From: Metaphire vulgaris | Taxonomy: Eukaryota > Annelida > Clitellata > Crassiclitellata > Megascolecidae | DNA length: 64,000 bases | Assembly (NCBI GenBank): GCA_018105865.1 | Contig: CM030856.1 | Location: forward strand, 4,279,220-4,343,219 | Reading direction: 5' to 3' | Part shown: positions 23,401-32,945 of the stretch, in pieces | Layout: every line of letters starts with the position of its first letter | Position numbering within the stretch: the stretch's first letter is position 1 | The notes under the pieces: generated by a model | Databases searched by the model: none | Told to the model about the DNA's origin: nothing | Seen by the model: the letters and a program-made list of their open reading frames with translations, nothing else | Program-made: the position numbers and the translations under genes

Positions 23401-26400
23401 CTGGCCTCGAGCCAGCCCCGTAGAATGTTGGCATAAAACGATGAATTCTATGGTCGCTAAATGTGTGGGGCAAAATCACAAGAGATGGGACGAAACTATT
23501 CCCCTCGTGACGTCAGCATGTCGGGCCTCAATCCATGAAACAACGGGGTTCAGTCCCAACCGGATCGTCCTAGGAAGAGAAACGCGCCTCCCCCTGGACC
23601 TAGTGTATGGCCTGCCACCATCCGAAAAAGTAGCGACACCTGTCGAGTATGTCACTAGAATGAGAGATGAAATGGAAGAAGCTTTTAAAATAGTCAGAGA
23701 ACGGTTGCAGCAAAGCGCTAAAAGACGTGCAGATAAGTATTTTCCTACAGTCAACCCGAAAACATTTTTGCCCGGAGACAAAGTCTATTGGTATACCCCG
23801 CAGAAAAAGAAAGGCTCATATCCGAAATGGCAACTCTGCTACGAAGGCCCGTATGTAGTGACCAGGCAGACGTCACCGGTAAATGTAGAGATTCGGAGGT
23901 TAGACGCCAGAGGGCGTACATTTATTTCTCACATCGATAAGCTAAAGACATGTAGAGAGGAGGAGACAGAAGACTTAGAAGAGACCCAGGAGGAAAGGGA
24001 CCACGAAGAGATTGATCGGGAGATAACAGAAAGAGAAGGAAGTCAAGAGGAAGGAGGAAATGATATGAGAGGGACTGAAATGGACGAAGAAGGAGGTGAG
24101 GTAGTAGAAGAAGACACGGCCATTGCACCGAATGACCCAGACCCCAACCCAGACCGAATGACCCGACCCAGAAGAGCAAGCAAACCACCGGTTAGATTTA
24201 TGTAAGAAGTAGAAAATTAAAATGTAGATAATGACGTTTAATGACGTGTATATAAATGGTATAATGGTCTAAAAGTGGAAAATGCATGTGAAGTAGGCAC
24301 ACAAAAAAAGGGTTAAGAGACTATGAAATTGTACATACGTATATGAATTACGAGCGCAGGATATTCCTGTAACAGTTATATAGCGCATGGAACAACTCCC
24401 GTATATTAATGTATAGCAGAAGAAAGAGAATGACTAGAAGTGAGTAAATAAGTAAGATGTATAGAGATGTATATAGCAAGAACAAGTGAGTAAGTACGGA
24501 AATAGATAGCTAGAAAAGACGGACGAATGTTAAAAAAAAATGTGGCCAAGCAGGAAGGTCAAAAGAATGCATAGTTGTGTATATATGAAAATGCATAGAA
24601 AACAAATAACGGAAATTTCTAGAAACAAAAGGACAGAAGCCTGGGAATGTAAATAATTGGATTAAACAAGGGTAGAATGATGCAGAGGATGAGCAAGGGA
24701 GATGAAGAACAGAAGTTATATAGCGCCAAGGAAAGTCGCGTATTAAGTACAGAAACTAGCTGAGAACAAGTGAGTAAGTACACAGTAGGCATATAGTGGA
24801 ACAGAGGTAGCGAACTGTACATAGGGCTATATAAGAAAAGGGAAGTCAGTAACTTTTAGATGTTTATGTAGCGCATCGAGGAGTCCACATGACTGGTAGA
24901 AGAGCGGATAAAATTGTAGAGACGCTCAGCCATTGGCAAAGAGAAGGGAAATTAACCACAAAATAAGAGATATTTAAAATTGACATAGAAAAGAAGGACT
25001 CAGTTGACCCTTATAGGAGAAAACGGAGGGGTAGGAGACGAACCCTGAGGGAAGAGGACGTTCGAAGACAGACAGCTAGGAACCCCGGGATCTTTGGACG
25101 AGGGTTTAATGGATTAAGGATGAACGCCCTAGGGGCAAGACCAGATTGAAGGAAGAGATAAGGCGGCGGAGAAGCTGCGCCGGAGAAGAAGGAGAAGACG
25201 GGTAGGACCACCCGGGGAAGTTTCTGGAAAAAGGGTAGAGGGGGGGAAGGTAATTTTGTGTCTGCGAGTATGTTGCAGGTAACCACGACGAAGATGGACA
25301 TGATGGACGTTGGAAATGAAGTGACGTCACGATGCAAGAATGAATGCGCGAAGGCGATTGGCTCGCGGGAAGCAAACGGGGAAAGGGGGCGGCGAACCAT
25401 CCTGCTGTATATAGATACATGCACAGGAAGCGGGAGCGGAAGACGCCGACGTAGTCGATCGCATCAATCCTCGCAGGAAGTGGAAAGTCGAAGACCAGAC
25501 ACGAACAATGCATAGGGGGAGCGCCGAAGTTTGCTACAGGTGTGGAGCGTGGTTCCAGGACTGGGCCACCCTCGCTCGGCACCGGAAATCCGCGCACGGG
25601 CTGGGCGGGGATGGCGGAGGATCAGAGGGACGGAGTGGGCCGCAGCCGCAGCCGAGAAAGCCGACCATCCAGCCACTGATGGGAGCAGGAGCGACCGCCA
25701 CTCCCCGGATGCAGACGGCGAACGCGAGCGCGCTCTACAGGATCCGTCCCACCACGGTGGTAGGAACCTCTGCCGAGCCGGTGAGGAGGATGACGACCAC
25801 GGCGATGTCGGTGAGCACTCGGGGTACGAGGCCGGCGGTGGACCTGGCTCTAGCGGGGACACCGGCCCCCAGCAGACCTGTGCCTGGACCGGTCGCCACC
25901 ATGGCCGCCTGCCCCCCAGCCATCTTGCACGACCTCTCCGCCCGCCGGGAGCGCCTGGAAACTATGGTGGAGGTGGCCTGCCGTTGGAGCAGGAAATTCG
26001 CTATCCGGCAGGTGGAAGAAATGCTGGCGGCGACCTTTCCAGAAATAGAGGCGGACTTCCGCAAGGCGGTGGCCTTCGGGGTCGCCCGGGGGACCCAGCC
26101 GACGTCAACGACACTTCCGTCCTCGACGACCTCCACCTCCCCTCCCCAGAGGACCGCTGGACCTCCGGCACCTGTCAACCCCACCAGCGGGGGAGACGCC
26201 GACCCGCGCCACTATCCAGAAGCAGGACGCGGAATCTTCCTGGATACCCCACTGGCGAGCGGCGACGCCATGATTGGCGAAGACGAACTTTTACATCTGC
26301 TGGGCGACTGGGGTGAGACCGTCGCCGGAATCTCGGCAGCGTACGAGGACATCACCCCTCCCGGAGAAGCGGATGTGGGGGAAAACGGCGGAGCTGATTG

Positions 26401-26922
26401 AACTATTGAACTATCGACGAATAAAGGACTTCCGGATACAGGACCCCAAGGAGCAAGGCAAAAGTAGTGGACGAGAAATGTGCGACTGGTATGCATGGAT
26501 GGAATGAGAGTGGGTGTTTTATATTTGCTTTAACTTGTGCTATAAATTTTGAACTAGTTAAAAAGAACGATTATGTTAGAGGAAATTAGAACACTTAATT
26601 GCAGGAATTTGATACGAACTCAGAAACTTTTATGTTGACTAAAAAATTATTTCAACTCTATTTTAACTCCGGAACCGTGGAGGTAACTCAGAACTCGTAT
26701 ACTAAAATCGACCACCTCGGTTTAAACTCAGAAGTCGATATAGGATAAGGAGAAACTTTAATTAATCATGATTAGGTATTAACATTTATCATAATAATTC
26801 ATGTGAGCGGTGGGAGTTGAGAGAGAAAGAAAGGGAGGGGAATGGGTTTGGTTTGAACAAGAGGAGAGTTGAACGATATGGAGAGAGAGAGTGGGTTTGG
26901 TTTGAACAAGAGGAGAGTTGAA

Positions 26923-27011
<89 letters not shown>

Positions 27012-29420
27012 AGGCAGCAGACGACGGAAAGGCTGACGCAAGGGAAAGGGAGAGCCAGGAGGAGAGGAGGACGCCGGAGAGCGGGATATATAAAGAAGGA
27101 GCGCGAGAGGAAAGGGAGAGGAGGATTGCGAAGCGGAGACTGGATGTGGAGAGCAAGGGAGCGAAAGGAAAGGGGACGTCGGAGCAGCGGAAAGGATAAG
27201 GTGAGAGTGTTGTATGTTGATTGTATGTGTGTTGCGATCAGATTATATTTACGTGTTTGAAACTCATGCGTCTTGTACACATCTTCTAATAGATTCAGGG
27301 TGGGAACCGCGGACATATACGACAGAACAGGGGTAAGGGGGGGAAACGAGGGTAATCCCCCCCCCGGAAGGTCGTTGAAGTACCAGCCCCAAAAGGTCGG
27401 TATTATATTGTTTTAAAATGTTTCCAAGGTACATATATCATTTCCACATCATGTCATGATGAAGTGGCGCTATAGAAGTTTTCGATGAGATTTATTAGAT
27501 TAGCTGTTAAGAAATTTCACAATCCCACACACACAACAGGGAGCGTTTAATCAACTTGCAAAGAAAACTAGCCTACATCGGCCTTGATACACAAGTGCAG
27601 TATCATATTTTGGCTTTATTATTGGACGTATAATCATTCCCGCTTACACGAATTCGTTTAATAAGACATGAAATGTTTGATAACACATTTGAGCTGAAAC
27701 TGTATTGTTGGCGAAATATGAAATAACATGTTAATTTTTCTCTTCATATTTACAATACAATTGAATAATTGACCTAATGTTTACACGTGTATCGCTTACA
27801 ATTTATTATGTAATTAACTAATGTGTTGTAGACCCAATCTCCGACCAACAGCTTGGTTCTGCATTGGCAGTGGGTGCTGGATCATCCAATGTTACAACGG
27901 AATCATTTTCTTCTGTTGCAGGTAATATACACAATATATTTTCCTTACTGTAATAAGTTAAGCAGCATCGAACGCGGTTAGTACAGGATGATCATCGATC
28001 AATGCTGCTTTGCCAGGTCACCGGAGATCAGCACCGGATACTACGCTCGATGGAGCATTTGAATAATTACCCTTTAACCTAACGTCTAGTACTTTTCTAG
28101 TTTGAGGTTGCACAATTTCCACATTGTATATACCACATCAATCCAATTATAGCCACATACAGCCCTATGTTTTTCCTATACATGAATAAATGGCTATTCT
28201 TGTTGTCGGTCTGAATAACGCTAATGGTGAATCTGCAAGTCTGTAATTATAATGTTGTATGTAGCAACGATCAGGTCACAAATGCAGGTCCACTAGTGTT
28301 ACTGTATGTTATTGTCTCTACAGAATTTATGGAATGGAAAGTTGGTGAAGAAGAACAAACATGTTCGCAATACGTTAAACAAACAGGTGATTGTGTGAGA
28401 AGTGATGGTTATATTCGGCGGATATATGTATGTCATCGCAGTGGACCATACAGAAAATGTGGTCGGTCAATACGACATTTGAAAGTTCAGGGATCGAACA
28501 AGATTGATGACAAATGTCCTGCATGTATGGAAATTCTCATTTCAACTGAAGGTTAGTTGATCATATTTCTTCTAAAGTTCCGGTTAACCACTGCTGATAT
28601 GACTACGCTATAGCGATAATTTGTAAACGGTTCCAGTTTCTTAATGATTGTGATGGGGCCGCATTCGCTGCCAGCTTATGTATATTCGGGGTAAATCAAC
28701 AAAAAGTGATTAACAAATTATCAAATTTTAGGGGTGTTCATGTCTACGTAGCATTATTCTATAGATTGTGTAACCTGTCTGAACCTCAAATATATTGATG
28801 ACAATTGCAGGGCAAGTTCAAGTGACATATCGGTCGGACCATCAGGGACACCAATGTGATTTTGCCCATTTGCCGCTACTGCGCAAACACCGCTTGCAGA
28901 TTGCTGGCATGTTGGCTGCAGGTATTCCAATCGATGACGTACTTGATCAGATGCAAGGCAAGGACACCAAGTTGACTAGGCTTCATTTCCTCACCAAGAG
29001 TGACATGAAAAACATAATGCGAGATTTCAACATCAACAAAGGTAAAGATATCGTGTAGAAATGTCAATGGTGCTTCAAAGACTTACATGACATTTTATAC
29101 TTTATATATCATAATGTTTCGAATTATTTCTAATTATCAACTTTTATGAAGTGATTACCTGTCAACTTGTCATGCCCTGGTAATCCGGTTTGTGATCACA
29201 TCGATTCTAATATTGCACTCAAATGTCGTTATTTACCTTATCTCATGAATCTTCCTGCATTTGTTTACCGAAAAGGAGATAAAATATTGGTTTTTAAATC
29301 ATTTCACTACAAGAAAGTCTTTTTATATATATTTTTATTTTTTTCTTAAATGCCCTCGGTATATATATATATATATATATTATATATCAACATATATGAG
29401 ATGACATATCTGAGATGACA

Positions 29421-29472
<52 letters not shown>

Positions 29473-31735
29473 TATATCAGTGTGGTACATGTATGGCAGT
29501 CACCTGATTAATACAGTTATTGACTCTGTAGCAAGTATACTTGTGAATGTAAGAACAGGACATGCACAGTTGTTAGTGATTATAGATGTTGAAATATATC
29601 CACAGGTGATATACAGCACAGCAATGATGCTGACAGCGTTGCTGCATGGATTGCTCGCGACCGAGCCACAGCTGAAGCAAGCATTGTCCGGTACTCCAAA
29701 TTTCAGGGAGACAATGGAGACAAACGCTTACATCAAAATGATTTTATGCTTGTTATTATGAGCCCTGCTCAAGTTGCCGGATTACGCCAATTTGGTGGTC
29801 GTGGAAAGGAAGTGGCACTTGATTCCACTCATGGGACCAACGCCTACAACTTCCAACTAACAACTTTAATGGTTATCGATGAACACGGGGAAGACTTTCC
29901 AGCAGCATTCTGCTATTCCAACCGGGTAGATGAGATGGCAATGACAGTGTTTCTGGAGAAATGCCGCGAAGCGTTGGGTCAGGTATAGTCTTATTGCTCA
30001 GCTTCTACCTTGAATTGAGGTGGCAATTGTCAACCCGCACAGTGCAGTATTCACTAAGTTTGTCCCGTAAAATGTGACTTCCTATACATACATTCACTTC
30101 CCAAACCCTGTGCTAGGAAAATGTACTACTTCAACCGCAAACTGCTCTAGGTAAGTAATTATCCCACGCAAGCACATAGTTACGATGTTTCATTTCAAGT
30201 TCCTGTGTTTTCCGTGGGATTTCCCAGTTATCGATGCAATACATATATTTGGAATGACCTGGTCTTTTTCTTTTTCGATTGATACCTAGAGTGTAAAAAA
30301 TGATGCTCGAAAAGTGTTCAATTATTATTATCAATTTAGTTAGAATGCTTGTTTTTTGCAGACAATACCAGATGTAGTCTTCATGACTGATGACACCGAA
30401 GTTTATTATAATGCCTGGTGCACAGTGATGGGACCACCTGCACATAGACTGCTATGTACTTGGCACGTTGACCGCGCCTGGCGCAAAAATTTAACCAAAA
30501 TAAAAGCACTAATGGAAATATCCGACCCGACTGATTTCGACAGAAAGTTGAAAAGCTTTCTTGACTATGCCAAAAAAGATTGCAAGACTGGAGATTTTGC
30601 GCTATATTTTGAGAAGGAGTATGCCTCCCGAGTAAAATTGTGGTCGTTTAGCAGGCGGCTAGGTCTCCGAGTCCACCATAACATGCACCTGGAAGCTCTT
30701 CATCGTGTGCTCAAACATGTGCATATGCAGGGGCGCAAAGTTAAGCGCATGGATAAGAGCTTATTTGCCCTGGTGAAACTAATGCGGCGTAAGAATTACG
30801 ACCGCATAATAAAAATCCACAAAGGAAAGTGGACACGGCACCTGTGTGGCATCCGCGACAGACACAAGCGGAGCCTTGTTTTGGACAATGCATCAGTTCA
30901 CTGTGTTGTCCAAAACAAGGTGTATTGTGTTGGTGTCACAGGTCCCTACAATGCTGGATACCTTGTGGAGGCAAACGAACAGTTGCCACACAGTGCACGG
31001 CTGTGCCGACTTCATTGCAGCGACTGCAATATATGTATTCACTACTTCACATGCAACTGCCTCGATTCTGGGCTGAGAAACACCGTTTGTAAACATGTGC
31101 ATCTGGTGATGCGTTCTGCGACTCCAGATATATCGAAAATCATAGGTAAATCGGATGACCACACAGACGTGGAATCAGTGGTGGCATCTCAAGTCACTCC
31201 CCATTGTGAATTAAGCTGTTACGCAGAAGCTCCGGACCACCAAACCGAAGAGACCGTGCCCAGTATGGAAGATCCGATGCCCGTGCAAAGTGAGACAGCA
31301 GCAATTCTCGGGATGACCGGGAAGCAGCAAAACAACAAATATTTGAAATTAGCAGAAGAACAATTGGACGGCATAAAATCAGAAATTTCCCAGCATCCGG
31401 AAATTGCATCGAACATCTATGAAGAGCTTAAGAGGGTCAGAGCTTTGTGTTCAGCTTTGAAAGCACGGCCACAATTGCCGGCACTGTCCACAGACGTAGA
31501 ACATGAACCGTCGAATAAGTTATCGGTTAAGCAACGGCAATTTATGTCAACGAAACAAAAGTCGAAAAAGAGAACACCACAATTGACTCTTTCTAAACCA
31601 ACTGAAGGTGAAAAAAAATTTCTTCTAGACTCCCTCGATGGGACAATGGAAATAATTTCAATAAATAAAAACAATACCGATCACGACTATGATGTTTGTG
31701 CCAGCCATGTTGTTGACTTCGAACATAGCTATTAG
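17045..31735 (+). CDS. MULE transposase gene: two C2H2 fingers, WRKY/FLYWCH-like zinc domain, DDE, SWIM finger (spliced)
   Basis: Coding blocks are 17045-17369 plus 27384-27428 (one exon split by a gypsy insertion), 27832-27921, 28324-28551, 28811-29041, 29606-29982 and 30362-31735. All introns are GT-AG, all phases agree, and the spliced frame is 889 residues without a stop. C2H2 fingers use C18/C21/H34/H39 and C58/C61/H74/H79. A Cys/His domain of WRKY-GCM1/FLYWCH type spans exons 3-4. The catalytic triad is probably D379 (ALDSTHGTN), D442 (FMTDDTE) and E543 (NMHLEALHR). The MULE-type C-x2-H (C464, H467) lies between the second D and the E. A SWIM finger (C663, C665, C675, H677) follows. The protein would bind the TIRs and catalyse cut-and-paste transposition in the nucleus. 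As it stands, the gene is disrupted only by the retroelement. Confidence 0.85.
17381..17455 (+). repeat. (AG)n microsatellite in the 5' LTR
   Basis: About 36 uninterrupted AG dinucleotides. The corresponding part of the 3' LTR is (AT)n followed by a shorter (AG)n. The long Arg-Glu or Leu-Ser frames through it are artefacts. Confidence 0.95.
17533..17541 (+). promoter_or_regulatory. TATA-like box of the gypsy-3 LTR
   Basis: ATATATAAA in the same position in both LTRs (also near 27087), followed by purine-rich sequence; the likely core promoter. Confidence 0.5.
17828..17845 (+). other. Primer-binding site of gypsy element 3
   Basis: CTGGTACCAGAAGTGATT directly follows the LTR, like CTGGTACCGGAACC after the LTR of gypsy element 2. 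Confidence 0.55.
17968..21321 (+). pseudogene. Gag-protease-RT N-terminus polyprotein of gypsy element 3
   Basis: I use ATG 17968. The first 430 residues are arginine/proline-rich and low in order. A Retrotrans_gag-type capsid domain follows (about 19255-19740, from YNGTGPVESYI to LALRLDSF). A zinc knuckle C-x2-C-x4-H-x4-C (CYNCQMPGHIRRDC) is at about 20206-20247. The aspartic protease has IDTGATE at about 20377 and a conserved ILLGMEFL. The frame ends just after the start of RT (EWAANVVLVRK). The stop at 21319 is caused by an apparent missing A in an A run. The gag forms particles, the protease processes the polyprotein. Confidence 0.85.
21322..23038 (+). pseudogene. Reverse transcriptase, RNase H and integrase zinc domain of gypsy element 3
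   Basis: After the shift the open frame (21389-23038) encodes the RT palm with FSVCDLRSGFHQIPI, the catalytic YLDD at about 21629-21640 and FLGHSISAEG. RNase H follows (about 22060-22400) with LDVDAS, TTKREFLAL and SDHQAL, then an acidic linker. The H-x3-H of the integrase HHCC domain lies around 22930-22960. Order RT-RH-IN is the ordinary gypsy order, in contrast to the Gmr1-like element in this window. The frame is lost near 22985. Confidence 0.85.
23039..24205 (+). pseudogene. Integrase core and C-terminal domain of gypsy element 3
   Basis: The C-x2-C of the zinc domain, the first catalytic Asp (LSIDLTGAHP, about 23135) and the middle of the core lie in shifted frames between 23039 and 23310, with shifts near 23158 and 23308. 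The open frame 23312-24205 contains the second Asp (TDRGPAFES), the Glu (PVECWHKTM) and the C-terminal PKWQLCYEGPYVV motif. It ends in an acidic tail and RRASKPPVRFM, a typical gypsy pol end. All three catalytic residues are present, but not in one frame. Confidence 0.8.
24206..25507 (+). other. Purine-rich spacer between pol and ORF3 of gypsy element 3
   Basis: About 1.3 kb without convincing coding capacity, rich in A and G on the plus strand with short repeated phrases (for example AGTGAGTAAGTA at about 24440, 24487 and 24770). The last 150 bp become GC-rich. They contain GCGATTGGCTCGC (inverted CCAAT, about 25353) and TGTATATAGATA (TATA-like, about 25407) ahead of the ORF3 ATG. An internal promoter is possible. 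Confidence 0.45.
25508..26401 (+). CDS. ORF3 of gypsy element 3: C2H2-finger protein in the env position
   Basis: An uninterrupted 297-residue frame starts at ATG 25508. It has one C2H2 finger near the N-terminus (CYRCGAWFQDWATLARHRKSAHG, residues about 9-30) and a proline/threonine-rich middle. A predicted helical block follows around residues 140-195 (RRERLETMVEVACRWSRKF and onward), then an acidic C-terminus. It has no signal peptide or membrane segment, so it is not an envelope protein. It is much more GC-rich than the surrounding element. A second long frame overlaps it (25531-26316), but only this one shows a domain. It may be a captured host or transposon gene. Function unknown. Confidence 0.6.
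   Translation: MHRGSAEVCYRCGAWFQDWATLARHRKSAHGLGGDGGGSEGRSGPQPQPRKPTIQPLMGAGATATPRMQTANASALYRIRPTTVVGTSAEPVRRMTTTAMSVSTRGTRPAVDLALAGTPAPSRPVPGPVATMAACPPAILHDLSARRERLETMVEVACRWSRKFAIRQVEEMLAATFPEIEADFRKAVAFGVARGTQPTSTTLPSSTTSTSPPQRTAGPPAPVNPTSGGDADPRHYPEAGRGIFLDTPLASGDAMIGEDELLHLLGDWGETVAGISAAYEDITPPGEADVGENGGAD
26402..26907 (+). other. Spacer between ORF3 and the 3' LTR, with a duplicated LTR junction
   Basis: AT-rich and non-coding to about 26800, then purine-rich. At 26859-26879 the polypurine tract and the first bases of the LTR occur once, then recur 49 bp further at 26908-26928. The junction between internal region and LTR is therefore tandemly duplicated. Confidence 0.6.
26908..26917 (+). 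other. Polypurine tract of gypsy element 3
   Basis: AAGAGGAGAG directly before the 3' LTR start TTGAACGATAT; a second copy of tract plus LTR start lies 49 bp upstream. Confidence 0.65.
26918..27379 (+). repeat. 3' LTR of gypsy element 3
   Basis: It matches the 5' LTR except for the microsatellite, here (AT)n at about 26924-26972 followed by (AG)n to about 27008, and for one-base differences in G and C runs. It ends CGTTGAA before the GTAC target duplication. Confidence 0.88.
27384..27428 (+). CDS. MULE exon 1, 3' part after the gypsy insertion
   Basis: After the duplicated GTAC the reading frame of 17045-17369 resumes (APKGRYYIVLKCFQ). It ends at a splice donor CCAAG|GTACAT at 27428/27429, leaving phase 1. 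Confidence 0.75.
27429..27831 (+). other. MULE intron 1
   Basis: GT at 27429 and AG at 27830-27831, AT-rich, with no feature of its own. Confidence 0.7.
27832..27921 (+). CDS. MULE exon 2 (90 nt)
   Basis: It starts after TGTTGTAG and encodes a serine-rich linker (SDQQLGSALAVGAGSS). It ends ...GCAG|GTAATA. Phase 1 on both sides. Confidence 0.75.
28324..28551 (+). CDS. MULE exon 3, first half of a Cys/His zinc domain
   Basis: Acceptor CTACAG, donor AAG|GTTAG. It encodes EFMEWKVGEEEQTC and later YVCHRSGPY and CPACMEI, the pattern of the WRKY-GCM1/FLYWCH zinc domains found before MULE catalytic cores. Phase 1 on both sides. Confidence 0.85.
28811..29041 (+). CDS. MULE exon 4, second half of the zinc domain and linker helices
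   Basis: Acceptor TTGCAG, donor AAAG|GTAAAG. HQGHQCDFAHLPL completes the zinc domain. Helical DNA-binding-like segments follow (RLQIAGMLAAGIPIDDVLDQ). Confidence 0.85.
29359..29478. repeat. (AT)n microsatellites in MULE intron 4
   Basis: Two TA-dinucleotide tracts are separated by a short duplicated phrase ATGAGATGACA. Confidence 0.9.
29606..29982 (+). CDS. MULE exon 5, first catalytic aspartate
   Basis: Acceptor CCACAG, donor CAG|GTATAG. It contains GKEVALDSTHGTNAYNFQLT and VIDEHGEDFPAAFC, the hallmark of the MULE transposase core with the first Asp. It enters in phase 1 and leaves in phase 0, matching exon 6. Confidence 0.88.
30362..31735 (+). CDS. MULE exon 6, rest of the DDE core, SWIM finger and C-terminal tail
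   Basis: Acceptor TTTTTTGCAG. It carries FMTDDTE (second Asp), LLCTWHVDRAWRKNL with the C-x2-H insertion motif, and HNMHLEALHRVL (Glu). A SWIM zinc finger follows (FTCNC...VCKHVH), then a basic low-complexity tail. The stop is at 31733-31735. Confidence 0.9.
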   Translation, partial: TIPDVVFMTDDTEVYYNAWCTVMGPPAHRLLCTWHVDRAWRKNLTKIKALMEISDPTDFDRKLKSFLDYAKKDCKTGDFALYFEKEYASRVKLWSFSRRLGLRVHHNMHLEALHRVLKHVHMQGRKVKRMDKSLFALVKLMRRKNYDRIIKIHKGKWTRHLCGIRDRHKRSLVLDNASVHCVVQNKVYCVGVTGPYNAGYLVEANEQLPHSARLCRLHCSDCNICIHYFTCNCLDSGLRNTVCKHVHLVMRSATPDISKIIGKSDDHTDVESVVASQVTPHCELSCYAEAPDHQTEETVPSMEDPMPVQSETAAILGMTGKQQNNKYLKLAEEQLDGIKSEISQHPEIASNIYEELKRVRALCSALKARPQLPALSTDVEHEPSNKLSVKQRQFMSTKQKSKKRTPQLTLSKPTEGEKKFLLDSLDGTMEIISINKNNTDHDYDVCASHVVDFEHSY

Positions 31736-32197
31736 GCCGGTGTGGATGCATGCCAAAATGAGTAAGTTATGTTTGATGAATTGATTACCTGTGTTTGCTC
31801 TGTTTTGTAATATTTGAAATTTGTCCGTGATTACCTTATAATTGAATCACCATACTATGGTCCAATAGGTTGTGTAGGAGTATATTAGAGTGAAGTACAA
31901 GTGTTTAAGTGCAAACGGGTGTAGTTGTTTAATATGTTTAATGATGTTTAAGTTTTTTGCAATTTTGTTGTATATCCAAGTTTGCGCTTTTTCATTTTAT
32001 CAGGTCAGAATTAGGTTTTTGGATGGAAGAAAATTTACAAAGGTAGTATTGTTTAGATTGAGAAGTAATATATTGTTCAACCATTTTGATATTTTTAACA
32101 TTTCATCAGATGGCCTAGTGTTCATCAGTGAGGAACTCCATATGTTACGGTTTTCATGTCTGATAAAATGGGATTTACTGTTGTGTATTGTTTGCGA
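31736..32197. other. 3' flank of the MULE gene
   Basis: AT-rich 3' untranslated and spacer DNA; no convincing gene or repeat. Confidence 0.4.
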
Positions 32198-32640
32198 TTA
32201 GTCAGAGTTATTGAACCATTTCCATATTTGGGTTAGGCCTTTGATGCCAAAAAATGTGACTTCTTGCAGGAGGATTTTGTGGTCTATGACGACAAGGGCT
32301 TTGGATAAGTCTAGGAAAATCCCAATTGTTTTTTTAATTTCCAAATTTGATGTTATAATGTCTATTACGCTAATTATATGCATTACTGTGGAATGATTTG
32401 GTCAAAATCAAAATAGATGTGGTGTTAGCATTTCAAATTGGTCAAGGTAATTGACTAATCTTGTAAATGGGTATCACTTTAGCTATTTTTAGTTATTGTG
32501 GGACTATGCCAGATGAGAAAGAGGCATTAATTATTTCAGATAGTTAATCATTATATTGTTGCACTTTTGATTATTTCTGGGTTTAATGTCATCATATCCT
32601 GAGGATTTTTCGGACTTCAAATTGTTGATGATGTCCATAA
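32198..32640 (-). mobile_element. LINE reverse-transcriptase fragment (minus strand)
   Basis: On the minus strand the motif TIGIFLDLSKALVVIDHKILL matches the F-LDLSKAFD-VDH RT motif of CR1/RTE-like LINEs. Upstream traces (SSGYDDIKP, HSGIVP-like) appear in shifted frames. The relic is old and broken, lying within the 3' part of the MULE. Confidence 0.6.
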
Positions 32641-32945
32641 TATCTTATTATTATTATTATTATTTCTAGACAATTTCTCCAGCGCAGTAAACAAGGCTAA
32701 GGCCTACGACAAAAGCGCTTTGACATAAATTCTATCAATCAAATCCGATATTAAATAAGTGTGTTTTTAAGTTCCTAAAAAAGGATTCCGCAGAGACAGC
32801 TTCCAACACAACATCAGGTAACGAATTCCAAAGTAACGGATTCCCTTTGGAGAATGACCTTTCTCCGAACTTGGAGGTCTTTGACGGAGGAGGGACAAGC
32901 AGTAGGACTCGACTTGTCGAGTAGTCGGCTAAATTTGGACAGTGG
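32641..32945 (-). mobile_element. LINE 3' end with (ATT)n tail (minus strand)
   Basis: Read on the minus strand, it encodes the C-terminus KFGERSFSKGNPLLWNSLP typical of CR1/L2-like ORF2 ends. A 3' UTR follows with GCGCTTTTGTCGTAGGCC, ending in a TAA/ATT repeat at about 32645-32665. A related copy is at 52770-53200. Confidence 0.7.

Larger units (their letters stand above)
17370..27379 (+). mobile_element. Gypsy element 3, full length with two LTRs and 4-bp target duplication
   Basis: 5' LTR 17370-17827, primer-binding site at 17828, gag-pol 17968-24205, a third ORF 25508-26401, polypurine tract 26908-26917, 3' LTR 26918-27379. GTAC flanks both sides (17366-17369 and 27380-27383). LTR ends are near-inverted (TTGAACGA and TCGTTGAA). 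Apart from microsatellite differences the two LTRs are nearly identical, implying a recent insertion into exon 1 of the MULE gene. The pol frame nevertheless has at least four shifts. Confidence 0.9.

Noticed and set aside
25531..26316. Second long frame overlapping ORF3
   Set aside because: GC-rich sequence opens several frames; only the 25508 frame has a C2H2 finger and a defined start.
25508..26401. ORF3 as an envelope gene
   Set aside because: No signal peptide, cleavage site or transmembrane segment; contains a C2H2 finger.
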